Below are positions 56,009-64,000 of a DNA stretch of 64,000 nucleotides, one piece after another. The notes under the pieces were generated by a model. It was given only the letters and a program-made list of their open reading frames with translations. It was not told the origin of the DNA and made no database searches. The position numbers and the translations under genes are program-made. Source of the stretch: Dictyobacter kobayashii (GTDB lineage: Bacteria > Chloroflexota > Ktedonobacteria > Ktedonobacterales > Ktedonobacteraceae). The DNA is taken from assembly GCF_003967555.1 (NCBI RefSeq), contig NZ_BIFS01000001.1, positions 3,534,001-3,598,000 of the forward strand, written 5' to 3'. Every line of letters begins with the position of its first letter. The first letter of the stretch is position 1.

Positions 56009-56616
56009 CGGTCAATATCCTCCAAGGAAGGATGAAATGGGTCACGCTCCGGTTGTGGCGTTTCGACAAGACGATCTACATCACGTTCTATATCCTCTAA
56101 CATTTGAAATTGTTCTTTTAGCAATTCATAAAAGTGGTAATCACTATGCTCACGGCCTGCTTCGCGCAGAACATCATAATCTTTGGTATAGAGTTTTACT
56201 GGTTCTTCACGGCTTGTCTCTTGGTTCTGTCCGGCTCCGGCAATAACGACATGGACGTGTGGATGTTCGGTATTGCTATGGTAGACAGCATACCAGTAAA
56301 GTTCCCGGCCCTGAGCCCCTTCTAAATCGTGCATGATATCTCGTGTCCATTCGCGCCAGTCGTTCACGTGTTCGTTTTCGCCTGGGGAAAGGACCACCTT
56401 ATGGTAATTAACACTGGTGCTGGTGTGCTGCATCACGTCATCAACGGCGTCGCGGCGGTTAACCACATTTAGGTCTTTATTAAAGATGCGGCGATCATCG
56501 CGACTCTCAAGAGATCCTTCACGACTCCGATGCTCAATGTATTTAAAATGAGCGGTAAGTCGCGTTCTAGCGGCCTCCCGATTGCCACGCACATAGCCAC
56601 TTCCTTTGGCGATCAT
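56005..56616 (-). CDS. Relaxase/mobilization nuclease
   Basis: The 203-residue protein has the metal-binding three-His motif in EHPHVHVVIAG and an upstream SVNYHKVVLSPGE segment as in relaxases that nick oriT. It is short for a relaxase, having only the nuclease domain and a charged C-terminus. ATG 56616 (MIAKGSGYVRGN) after GAAAGGAAGG. It lies next to the coupling-protein gene, as in mobilizable elements. Confidence 0.8.
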   Translation of the reverse strand: MIAKGSGYVRGNREAARTRLTAHFKYIEHRSREGSLESRDDRRIFNKDLNVVNRRDAVDDVMQHTSTSVNYHKVVLSPGENEHVNDWREWTRDIMHDLEGAQGRELYWYAVYHSNTEHPHVHVVIAGAGQNQETSREEPVKLYTKDYDVLREAGREHSDYHFYELLKEQFQMLEDIERDVDRLVETPQPERDPFHPSLEDIDR

Positions 56617-56979
56617 AGCGTATGGAAGCCTTCCTTTCTTCTATCAATGCGGGATAATATAGATTCTTTGGTGGTTATCCTTTGAAGACCCTTTATACGG
56701 TTTACATCTTTGGAATGCATAGACAAATGAGAAGAGTGCCTATAACTAAATACGTCTGATCTGCTCGTTGGTTTCCAGATTCAGCACAAATTTTCTTGTT
56801 TGCCCAACAATTGACTAGATTGTTGGGCTCTCTGATCGTTCTAGGGCTTATTCCCAAGAACAAGATTGACTCTTAATTGGATGGCTGGGGCATAGTAAAC
56901 TAAGCAGCTGAAAAGCTTTCTAGAATAGAGCGGAGGATGAGGAGCGTTTCTTTATAATCCCGTCTGGTAGTAAAATTAG
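56617..56979. other. Noncoding right end of the element, candidate transfer origin
   Basis: This 360-base stretch upstream of the relaxase gene is noncoding. It has a 10-bp stem hairpin (56802-56811 and 56819-56828, loop 7). Transfer origins are often beside the relaxase gene and contain such inverted repeats; this placement is inference. The hairpin lacks a T-run. Confidence 0.4.
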
Positions 56980-56983
56980 GCGT
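56980..56983 (+). other. Right attachment core (attR)
   Basis: GCGT shared with 41938-41941. The left half is element DNA (GGTAGTAAAATTAG) and the right half is MFS sequence (TGGTTTTCACC). The reconstructed circle junction has GTAAAATTA and ATTTTTAC as imperfect inverted half-sites around the core, as expected for a serine integrase attP. Confidence 0.7.
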
Positions 56984-57426
56984 TGGTTTTCACCATCTCC
57001 GGATTGGCTGGTGGTATCTTCTCGCTTACCGCACCTCTGTTTGTCAGACGCTGGAGTAAATTGCGCCTTGTCACTACAGTTCAATATCTCAGCGCTCCCT
57101 TGATGGTCTTGATTGGTTTCGCTCCTACCTTACCTCTGGCCATTATGGGCGAATATGCGCGTTCTTTTATGCGCACCTTGATCGAGCCAGTCTATGCCGC
57201 TTTTGCCATGGAACAGGTCTCAAATCGACAGCGTGCCACCCTGGCTGGCCTCTATTCTGTTACCTGGAGTATTGGCTTTAGTGTTGGTCCGGCTGTGGCT
57301 GGCTGGCTGCAAACCAGCATCAGCCTGTCCGCCTCTTTTGTCTATGGGGCCTTCTGTCTCTTGCTTGCACCGACACTTTTACTCCTGTTCTTTGGCCGCA
57401 AAAAGTATGCTATGAAAGAGGCTTGA
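56980..57426 (+). pseudogene. MFS transporter, C-terminal part
   Basis: This is the continuation of the transporter begun at 41023. From GCG 56980 the frame reads ALVFTISGLAGGIFSLTAPL and through the last five helices to EQVSNRQRATLAGLYSVTWS and GRKKYAMKEA. It has no start or ribosome site of its own and is separated from the N-terminal part by 15 kb. Confidence 0.9.
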
Positions 57427-57659
57427 TAATAACTGCCTGCCAGCGCGTATATCTATTGTGTAGAGGCTCGTAAGCTTTAGGGAACTATTTCCTGGTAAAA
57501 AGCGTTCCAGGGATATGACCTATGTATAGTTATCGGGCTAAGCTGTATAATTTGCCTGAGTTATGCGATAATATTAAGTGAGGGGAAGAGATAACCTCTG
57601 ATCATTTGATCATTTGGCTGTCCCTGTTCCTTGTTTTAAGAAGGGATTGCACGTAATAT

Positions 57660-58313
57660 ATGGCAGCTACCACGCGTCTATTGTTTGTGCGTCACGGCGA
57701 AACCCTGGCTAATCGGGATTTTCGCTATATTGGCACACGTGATGATGCTCTCTCTGAACACGGTTTATTGCAAGCCCGTCAATTAGCACAAACATTGGCT
57801 ATATTACCAGTGGCAGCCGTCTATAGCAGTCCTTTACAACGTGCACGTCAAACAGCACTTCCGATTGCTGAACAACATCAACTTTCAGTACAGACCATAG
57901 ATGATCTGCGTGAGGGGAATTTTGGGACCTGGGAAGGACTGAGCCGGGCAGAAGTAATGGCGCGCAGTCCACAAGATGAGCAGCAATTATTGGCATGGGA
58001 GCAAGATCCAACGCAGTCTCCTCCCCAGGGTGAGAGTTTCGGGCTGGTGCAGCAACGGGTTTGCTCTGCCATCATGCAATTAGTACAGCGCCATCCGGGT
58101 CAGACGCTGGTATTAGTTTCACATGTGGGTCCGATCAAGGTATTCCTGTGCCATGCCTTAGATGCTCCCTTAACCTCTCTATCCCGCTTTTTCTTGGACC
58201 CGGCGACTATTAGCGTGGTTGATTGGAAGAATTCTCCTCTTGTGCGCCTGGTCAATAGTCATACTCATCCAGGTTGGGAACAGGCACGCTGGTTACAATT
58301 TGCTACCATTTAA
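57660..58313 (+). CDS. Histidine phosphatase family protein
   Basis: The 217-residue phosphoglycerate-mutase-like phosphatase has the nucleophile in LLFVRHGETLAN, SSPLQRARQTA, the acid/base region LREGNFGTWEGLSRAEV, and the second His in LVSHVGPIKVFL. Sequence resembles broad-specificity or cobamide-type (CobC-like) phosphatases; substrate unknown. Start ATG 57660 after AGAAGGG. Confidence 0.92.
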   Translation: MAATTRLLFVRHGETLANRDFRYIGTRDDALSEHGLLQARQLAQTLAILPVAAVYSSPLQRARQTALPIAEQHQLSVQTIDDLREGNFGTWEGLSRAEVMARSPQDEQQLLAWEQDPTQSPPQGESFGLVQQRVCSAIMQLVQRHPGQTLVLVSHVGPIKVFLCHALDAPLTSLSRFFLDPATISVVDWKNSPLVRLVNSHTHPGWEQARWLQFATI

Positions 58314-58505
58314 CCTTCTTGATACGTATTGATATTACGTGATATGTGTTGGTCCTGGTGACCAAAGAGTTACATTTGTGGATTGATATGAATATTTGGT
58401 CCTAGATAGTAAGGAAGTTACTGCTTTTATTGGCTGTTCAATGTATACTCATAATTTAGTGGTAGCAGTGTGCGTGAGGGTTGTTGTCGTATAGAGGAGT
58501 ATTTG

Positions 58506-60938
58506 ATGCGTTCGAGCCTTATTGATAGCCAGCGAATCCCAACTGAAGATGAGTCCAGACAACGAGAGTTCCATAAGCAATATCCATCTCGTCCACCAAC
58601 ACCACCTTCGACCCCGCCTCTTAGGGCGAACGCAGCTACCTCTCCCTGGCAATCTATGGCACGCTTTTTTATTCCTCAGGAAGGCTGGCTGGCCTTTCTC
58701 CTGCTCGCTATCGCCCTCTATAGTGTAGTGGTGGTAATTGTCAACGCCGAATGGGTACCTTTTAGCTACTTTCTCTATATCTGCCCTGTCATTGGTCTAT
58801 TCGTTGGTTTAGTGGTTGCTAAACTTCCATATGTACCACAGGCCTTGTTGCATGTGCTGGCCTGTCTGCTAGGGCATGTGCTGGCCGTGTGGGTTACCAG
58901 CGCCTATGCTTTTCATGTACCTGTCAGCGTGGTCCTTGAGGGCTTACAGGCAGCTTTTAGCGGCCATATGTCCTCTGAATCGATCATGGTCAGTGAGATC
59001 GTCTTCTTCTTTTATCTGGCCTTCCTCTGCTTTTTCTTGGGCTATTTTGGGAGCTGGCTGATCTATCGTGCTCGCTTGCCCTGGCTGGTGGCGTTAGTCT
59101 ACTGCTCTATTATGCTGGTTAATTTAAATTATGTTAAGAGCGACTACAACTATTTGTTGATAGTGATGTTAGCCCCGTTGATTCTGCTGATTGCGCGTGT
59201 CCAATTGGCGGCTCGGTTGATGCAATGGACCAGTGAAGGCTTATATACCGATCGTGTGTGGTTGCGGAAAATGACCTGGCGTTGTATGCAAGCCGCCTGT
59301 GTCATCTTATTGTTGACCTTACCTCTGGGTTGGTTGTTGCCTGTAGAGGCGCAACCTGCGAATGGTAAGCAGCTCTGGGATCGGATCAATGTGGCCTGGA
59401 ATGCGGCTTTGAATGGCAATTTTTCCTGGGATACTATGCGTTCGTTGACCTCTGGCACACCTGATACTACGAACTATTTCGGTAGTCAATTGACGATCTC
59501 TAATAGTATCCATCTACCCGATGGCGAGGTTCTCTCTTATACTGCCTCTGATAAAAAATCGCATTATTTGGAAAGCTCTACCTTTAATCAGTTCAGCAAT
59601 AATACCTGGACAACTTCTCCTGGAGGCGTTGGACAAGAGGAATTCACGGCCAACGCAAGGTTACCATTGGATAATGGGTATGCCTCTAATAATATTATAA
59701 CAACTACTGTTAATATGACGCAGGCTATTGGTGGCTCTAAGAATTATCTGTTTGCACCTGCTCAGCCTATCTTTTTCAGTGTCCCTACCCAGATTTATAC
59801 CAGCGGTGGAAGAGGTGGGAGCACGACCAGTGCCTGGACACAATTACAGCCGTTAACGCAGAATGCGAGCTATAGTGTTGTTTCTTCTCTGACTCATCAA
59901 GGGACTCTGACTGATGTTCCTCTGCCCGATGATAACACTGAGTACTGGCGTTCAGATCCCTATTATTACTGGCTGAGCGTTTCCTATCTGGGAACGCCAC
60001 AGGATCTCTCTCCACAGGTTCATCAGACGGCGGCCCAATGGACCGCTGGCGCGACCAATGCCTATGAGGCATTGAAGCAGATTGAAGCTCACCTTAACGA
60101 TTCCCGTAAATTTAAATATTCAATTGATAATGCACCTATCCCACCCAATAAAGATGTGGTAGATTGGCTGCTGGAAACGCATACAGGCTATTGTACTTAT
60201 TATGCCAGTGCCATGGCAGTCATGGGTCGCCTGTTGCATATTCCGACGCGCCTGGTGACAGGATTCAGTTCCGGTAAGTATGATGTTACACGCCAGGTCT
60301 GGTCGGTAGCTGGTAGTGATGCCCATAGCTGGGTGCAGGCTTATTTTCCTGGCTACGGCTGGTTAGACTTTGATCCGACACCAGGTTTCTCGCCGCAATC
60401 CCAGGTTGCGACCACACATGCACCTACCCCGGTGGCGACTCAGCCGGCGCTCAAGCCCACGCCAACCCTTAAAGTGGTACCAACGCCTGTACATTCTAAG
60501 CAGCAGCCCAAGCAGGCTCATGGTCAAGCTGTGCGCAATAATGATGCTGGCTCACCATGGATGTTATGGTTGGCATTAGGTTTACTGTTCTGTGCCTTTA
60601 TCTTCTTTATTGCCGCTGTGATTGTCAGGCGGAGGCGCTTATTGGATGCTACCCGCCCTGCTGTCTCTGGTTTGTTCTGGCGTGCTTGCTGGCTGGCTAG
60701 CTGGGTTGGTCTGGGACCAAAGTCATGGCAGACCCCATACGAATATACTGAGATGTTGAGCCGCCATCTACCACAAAAAGAGGCATCGCTCTGGGAGTTG
60801 ACCGAGCTTTTTGTTCGTGAACGTTGGGGGGCGCCATATCATGCGCCAGGCGAGCACGAAGCCATTTCATTGGCGCGTTCGTGGCCTTCTTTGCGCTCCA
60901 GACTTCTGCGTTTATTCTTTTTCCGTAAAGGAAAATAA
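58506..60938 (+). CDS. Transglutaminase-like membrane protein with DUF4129-type end
   Basis: The 810-residue protein has a Pro-rich cytoplasmic N-terminus and about six membrane helices (residues 50-280). A large external part follows with a transglutaminase-like core: Cys in THTGYCTYYASAM, His in GSDAHSWVQAYFP and Asp in GWLDFDPTPGF. Then come a Pro/Thr linker, one more helix near residue 700 and a cytoplasmic C-terminus (YEYTEMLSRHLP) like DUF4129. ATG 58506 follows GAGGAG. Such TgpA-like proteins act on extracellular substrates not yet defined. Confidence 0.88.
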   Translation: MRSSLIDSQRIPTEDESRQREFHKQYPSRPPTPPSTPPLRANAATSPWQSMARFFIPQEGWLAFLLLAIALYSVVVVIVNAEWVPFSYFLYICPVIGLFVGLVVAKLPYVPQALLHVLACLLGHVLAVWVTSAYAFHVPVSVVLEGLQAAFSGHMSSESIMVSEIVFFFYLAFLCFFLGYFGSWLIYRARLPWLVALVYCSIMLVNLNYVKSDYNYLLIVMLAPLILLIARVQLAARLMQWTSEGLYTDRVWLRKMTWRCMQAACVILLLTLPLGWLLPVEAQPANGKQLWDRINVAWNAALNGNFSWDTMRSLTSGTPDTTNYFGSQLTISNSIHLPDGEVLSYTASDKKSHYLESSTFNQFSNNTWTTSPGGVGQEEFTANARLPLDNGYASNNIITTTVNMTQAIGGSKNYLFAPAQPIFFSVPTQIYTSGGRGGSTTSAWTQLQPLTQNASYSVVSSLTHQGTLTDVPLPDDNTEYWRSDPYYYWLSVSYLGTPQDLSPQVHQTAAQWTAGATNAYEALKQIEAHLNDSRKFKYSIDNAPIPPNKDVVDWLLETHTGYCTYYASAMAVMGRLLHIPTRLVTGFSSGKYDVTRQVWSVAGSDAHSWVQAYFPGYGWLDFDPTPGFSPQSQVATTHAPTPVATQPALKPTPTLKVVPTPVHSKQQPKQAHGQAVRNNDAGSPWMLWLALGLLFCAFIFFIAAVIVRRRRLLDATRPAVSGLFWRACWLASWVGLGPKSWQTPYEYTEMLSRHLPQKEASLWELTELFVRERWGAPYHAPGEHEAISLARSWPSLRSRLLRLFFFRKGK

Positions 60939-61117
60939 GCTATACATTGCATTCGAGGTTCGCGCGCTTTTTCTTCTTTCATAATGAAAAATAAATTATA
61001 AAGATGTATGGGAACCCACGGATGCATCAATGTTCGTTACTCTCTTGTTGGCATATCGTTTTCTAGATATGAACGGATATGGATAGTTGTTGGGTTGTTG
61101 GGGAGAAGAGATGAGCG

Positions 61118-62206
61118 ATGTTTACTGAGCCGATTGTGGAATGTGTCTATGGGTGGGGACAGACACTACAGCTCTATCCCGATCATGTGGATATAGAAGG
61201 GACTTCGTACACATTACACGACTTGATTAATTTTAAGCCTGTCTATCGACGCATTCTGGGAGTCCCTTCGATGCGCCTGGAATTGCAGTTTACCTCGGGC
61301 CGGGTGGTAATCCGTGGCATTGCCGACATATCGCTGGCCTTAAAAGTTATTGCTTACCTGCATACGTGGAGCGCGGTACATCTACGTTACTCCGTTGAAG
61401 AGATTCAATCTATTCCTGAGTTACCTGCTCCTGCTATGCTCGTTGAGCGTACACCTCGTCCGTTGGTGTTGTCAGAGGCCGGTCGGGAGCGTTTCTGGGA
61501 GTATGACTCCCATGATCAGCCCACGATAGCGGTCGGCCCTTTTGATGCCATTGTCGATGGAGAAGACGAGACAGTTTCACCCGCTGACAGTACCTCTCCC
61601 GAGCTTGCAGTGACTCTGGATGCAGTCACGTCATGGCCGTGGACTGATGAGCGACACCTACAGCATAAGCAGCGCTTACAGCGCCTGCAACGGGAGCGTG
61701 AGGCGCGGCTGTATGGTTTCGATATTGAGGACCTGGCTGAACGTCTACGTGCTGGACCGTTGCCACAGATCTCTGTGCCTGCTGTACTTCTGGATGGAGA
61801 ATGTGCCCACTATAGTATTGAGGCCAGGCTATGCGATGAGGCACCTGGAGAGGGTAAGCGCGCTAAATTAAAGGTTAAAGACCAGGGCAGGCTTGTTTTG
61901 ACCAATCTTCGCCTGATCTACTTAGGCCGTCAACGCCATATTACACTGAGCTATGAGCATATGCTCCAGTATTCTCCTGTGCCAGGCGCGGTTATGATCT
62001 CGACGGCATATTGGCATCGGCAGCAATTTTTTGTTATGCCTCGTCCACTCGAGTGTGCGATGTACCTGGAGCATATCTGGAAGCATTTCCAGGATAAGAT
62101 CTTGCCGGCCACTCATCAGTATCAGAAACGTGCCCAGACCCAATCGTTGTTCGTACCACCCCCGACTGGAAGCAAAGTGACCAGGGAGTTGCCTGTCATG
62201 CTGTAA
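61118..62206 (+). CDS. Hypothetical cytoplasmic protein with two PH-like segments
   Basis: The 362-residue product has an N-terminal PH/GRAM-like segment (LQLYPDHVDIEGTSYTLHDL then RLELQFTSGRVVIRG), a charged helical middle (DERHLQHKQRLQRLQRERE) and a second similar segment (GRLVLTNLRLIYLGRQRHIT). No membrane helix or signal. Start ATG 61118 after AGAAGAGA. Function not recognised. Confidence 0.65.
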   Translation: MFTEPIVECVYGWGQTLQLYPDHVDIEGTSYTLHDLINFKPVYRRILGVPSMRLELQFTSGRVVIRGIADISLALKVIAYLHTWSAVHLRYSVEEIQSIPELPAPAMLVERTPRPLVLSEAGRERFWEYDSHDQPTIAVGPFDAIVDGEDETVSPADSTSPELAVTLDAVTSWPWTDERHLQHKQRLQRLQREREARLYGFDIEDLAERLRAGPLPQISVPAVLLDGECAHYSIEARLCDEAPGEGKRAKLKVKDQGRLVLTNLRLIYLGRQRHITLSYEHMLQYSPVPGAVMISTAYWHRQQFFVMPRPLECAMYLEHIWKHFQDKILPATHQYQKRAQTQSLFVPPPTGSKVTRELPVML

Positions 62207-62227
62207 GATGTACAGTATTTCAAGTGT

Positions 62228-62290
62228 GGAGTGTATGGTGGGTGGCCGCGGCCGCCCACCATACACTCCCAACCCGGCGCCGCAGGCGCC
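62228..62290. repeat. Two-module palindromic element P9
   Basis: A GC-rich palindrome with 20-bp arms (62228-62247 and 62250-62269, one G-T pair) is followed by a second GGCGCC-GCA-GGCGCC hairpin (62276-62290). The arrangement resembles the long-stem plus GC-module elements at 1941-13763 but the modules differ in sequence. Confidence 0.6.
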
Positions 62291-62353
62291 AAAGGGAGAC
62301 ATGAAAAAGCCCTGAATATGTAGTGGAAGTGTAAAAAAGAGGAGGAAGCTTTT

Positions 62354-63055
62354 ATGTTTATAGATACTCTAATGGCTTTATGGAATATAATATCTCGAGG
62401 CCGCATCAGGAAGATGACCGCGACAGCGGTGGGAATAAGTATTGGTATCCTTTGTTTGTTGGGTTTTATCGGTTTGCCAGCGTTTTCACGTTCAACAGAG
62501 ATCATTCCAGGTATGACGATACCTTCTGGGGTAGATCAAAGCAAGAGCGATGTCAATTTGACGCAGCCACATCCCTGGTCGGATGTGACACCTCCAGAAG
62601 TGCCCCCCTTGACGCCAACCGCGTTGCCAATACAGCCCACGCCTACGGTAATCATCCAGGCTCCAGACCAATTTATTCCTGCCCCGCCACGGTTGTTGCC
62701 ACCACCGCTGCCGGCTCCACCACCTCCTTTCATTCATTTTTATCCCGGCATCCACCATATTCACATTACCATTAAACCTAAACCGGTACAAACCCATCCT
62801 ACGCCGGTGCCAACCCTTGTTCCTACTATACCTACTGCGCCAGTTGTTGTTCCTACGGTTGTGCCCCTGCCAACGCTTGAAGCTACGCCGACGATCGCTC
62901 CGGTGGTACCCGCGCCAACCGCAGCGCCAACGATCCCGTTGCCCTCGCCGCTGGCAACCGCTACCAGTATTCCGCTCTCACCGCTTCCAACGCCAACTAT
63001 CACTACTACTCCTACCCCGAGTAGTGCTATTTTTGTATCCTGGCGGCAAGGATAA
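62354..63055 (+). CDS. Pro/Thr-rich secreted or surface protein
   Basis: The 233-residue product has a membrane or signal segment at residues 25-45 (AVGISIGILCLLGFIGLPAF), then about 180 residues dominated by Pro, Thr, Val and Ala (PTPVPTLVPTIPTAPVVVPT) with an internal HFYPGIHHIHITIKP. Low complexity suggests a cell-wall-spanning or extracellular stalk. ATG 62354 after GGAGG. No catalytic domain. Confidence 0.65.
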   Translation: MFIDTLMALWNIISRGRIRKMTATAVGISIGILCLLGFIGLPAFSRSTEIIPGMTIPSGVDQSKSDVNLTQPHPWSDVTPPEVPPLTPTALPIQPTPTVIIQAPDQFIPAPPRLLPPPLPAPPPPFIHFYPGIHHIHITIKPKPVQTHPTPVPTLVPTIPTAPVVVPTVVPLPTLEATPTIAPVVPAPTAAPTIPLPSPLATATSIPLSPLPTPTITTTPTPSSAIFVSWRQG

Positions 63056-63136
63056 GCAATCGAGTAAGTTTTTTTGCGCTCTGAGCAGGGATGTCTTGCC
63101 ATCCTCGTCGCTCATGCTTACAGAAAAGGAGCATGT

Positions 63137-64000
63137 ATGTCGCAACGTCCATTGCGTTTTGTTTGGCAAGCACCTGGTACATGGGTTATAGGCATGTTGC
63201 AGCCTGGGTACATACTCTTTAGTAAGAGTGCCTTTGTTCCTTGCATGAGAGGCCTGGCACTACTGTGTTGCGTATGCGCTACGGTGACTGTGGCCTCTGG
63301 GACGCCAATGACATTTGCTATGCAGGCACAGCCGCCAACCGACTGGAGTTTCTACATGAACTCAACCAGCACCGCTATGTCTTACAATTGGGGCTGCAAC
63401 ATGGGGCGCGCTGACGCCAGCCATTCCCCTGTCATTAACAGCGAAGTGGTGTTAGATTTTGGCGGCCAATTGAGTAATGGCAGCGGTGCGCTAATGATTA
63501 ATGGCGTCACTATTAGCAATGCACAGATTGAGGCGGTGGCCGAAGAGTTTGCCCACGGCTACTGGCATTGTACCGGGTCAGGCGATACAAGCTCTGTTCT
63601 CAAACTTGGTATCGGGACGAATAATTCATACTACGATGTCAGTTCTGCCGGGGGAAAGACCTGGGTAAATATGGTGGCAGCGGTGCAATCCTATAACCAT
63701 TCGAAGGGATACGATTCCCAGGTGGTCATGATGGGCGCCAACGATATGGAGCCGGGCTTCGGCAGTGCTTCCTCGACTATAGCCTGGGCCCAGGGCTTTG
63801 CCAGTGTCAGCGGTTACCTCTATCTTGACTATGGTTCGGCCGATGGTTGTCCTCAGTATAGTACAGGTAATGGTTCCTGTAACAATGGCTGGAATCAGTA
63901 CCATGAATGGTATCTTAGCTGGGGGTCACCGGCTGCCATTGTGGCGCCAGAAATCTACTATTCCTCCATGGCACGCCAGTGGGCCATGATCAGCCTCTAT
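63137..64000 (+). CDS. Secreted hypothetical protein, possible glycoside-hydrolase-like domain, right-truncated
   Basis: An open frame of 288 codons runs off the window. ATG 63137 follows AAAAGGAG. Residues about 40-75 (GLALLCCVCATVTVASG then TFAMQAQ) look like a signal peptide. The following region is aromatic and Gly/Ser-rich, with paired Cys and segments GANDMEPGFGSA and SGYLYLDYGSADGC that recall TIM-barrel glycosidase-like domains, but the match is weak. It lies 81 bases after the Pro-rich protein and may be cotranscribed. Confidence 0.6.
   Translation, partial: MSQRPLRFVWQAPGTWVIGMLQPGYILFSKSAFVPCMRGLALLCCVCATVTVASGTPMTFAMQAQPPTDWSFYMNSTSTAMSYNWGCNMGRADASHSPVINSEVVLDFGGQLSNGSGALMINGVTISNAQIEAVAEEFAHGYWHCTGSGDTSSVLKLGIGTNNSYYDVSSAGGKTWVNMVAAVQSYNHSKGYDSQVVMMGANDMEPGFGSASSTIAWAQGFASVSGYLYLDYGSADGCPQYSTGNGSCNNGWNQYHEWYLSWGSPAAIVAPEIYYSSMARQWAMISLY

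Larger units (their letters stand above)
41942..56983. mobile_element. 15-kb integrative mobilizable element inserted in an MFS gene
   Basis: The boundaries are the two copies of GCGT at 41938-41941 and 56980-56983. Removing one copy and the DNA between restores an uninterrupted MFS frame. The left end carries a large serine recombinase reading outward, and the right end carries a relaxase and a VirD4-like coupling protein. Between lie small membrane proteins, an HTH protein, a ribbon-helix-helix protein, decayed IS110 and restriction fragments, an SDR enzyme, a PPC-domain protein, a hydrolase and a nested IS21-family element. Transfer genes for a mating channel are absent, so it would be mobilizable rather than self-transmissible. 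The coupling protein is disrupted, so present mobility is doubtful. Confidence 0.85.

Noticed and set aside
62817..63191. Frame continuing past the Pro-rich protein (possible frameshift)
   Set aside because: The alternative translation changes to Leu/Arg/Cys-rich sequence and runs over the ribosome site of the next gene; no expected join could be defined.

Overview
The window looks like chromosome from a Ktedonobacteria-type Chloroflexota. The support is circumstantial: roughly balanced GC, a Nuo-type complex I, separate methylmalonyl-CoA mutase and biotin-carrier genes, a GroES/GroEL pair whose GroEL lacks a Gly-Met tail, many zinc-ribbon/membrane proteins, secreted YD-repeat proteins, and sporadic IS21/IS110/serine-recombinase mobile DNA. 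No rRNA, tRNA or CRISPR array was seen.

Layout. 1-1922: the end of nuoD, then nuoH and a strong terminator. 1941-2303: two palindromic elements around an AT-rich island. 2340-6651: a flavoprotein and a heterodimeric ABC exporter. 6782-10790 (minus): PAP2-like membrane protein, glutamate racemase, methylmalonyl-CoA mutase large subunit, biotin carrier. 11119-13454: a Cys-rich protein, groES, groEL, then a terminator and two large palindromes. 13769-18764: zinc-ribbon membrane protein, a DnaJ-beta-propeller fusion, a WXG100-like pair, an AlkA-type glycosylase. 18918-22267: TetR plus ABC-2 exporter. 22480-27979: DUF255 protein, universal stress protein, ECF-like sigma with a zinc-finger partner, Dabb protein. 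28808-36591: a secreted Rhs/YD-repeat gene followed by a tandem array of orphan Rhs C-terminal tips, most followed by a small membrane protein. 36829-40753: GlsB-like protein and a MacAB-type exporter. 41023-57426: an MFS gene split by a 15-kb integrated element. 57660-64000: histidine phosphatase, transglutaminase-domain membrane protein and secreted proteins.

The most interesting systems are these. (1) The Rhs locus reads as a polymorphic-toxin switching array: one full-length gene with a signal peptide, then four 5'-truncated copies that keep the conserved core up to the PVN-D-G boundary and carry different hydrophobic, Gly-rich tips. Four small multi-pass membrane proteins, candidate immunity proteins, are interleaved. 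(2) The 15-kb element sits exactly inside an MFS codon. Removing it at a shared GCGT core restores an open MFS frame. The target gene supplies the stop codon of the integrase, so integration changes the integrase C-terminus. The element carries a relaxase, a VirD4-like coupling protein broken by an IS21 insertion, a small HTH protein and accessory enzymes. (3) A family of intergenic perfect palindromes has unrelated stems of 18-37 bp, each abutting a shared GC-rich motif. Their T-first/A-last polarity is the reverse of intrinsic terminators.

A quality warning applies throughout. At least seven genes are broken by what looks like one missing base inside a G/C run: nuoH, two ABC genes, uspA, rhs, the MacA-like adaptor and the coupling protein. 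This pattern suggests homopolymer consensus errors more than biology, so the affected genes are annotated as probable single genes.
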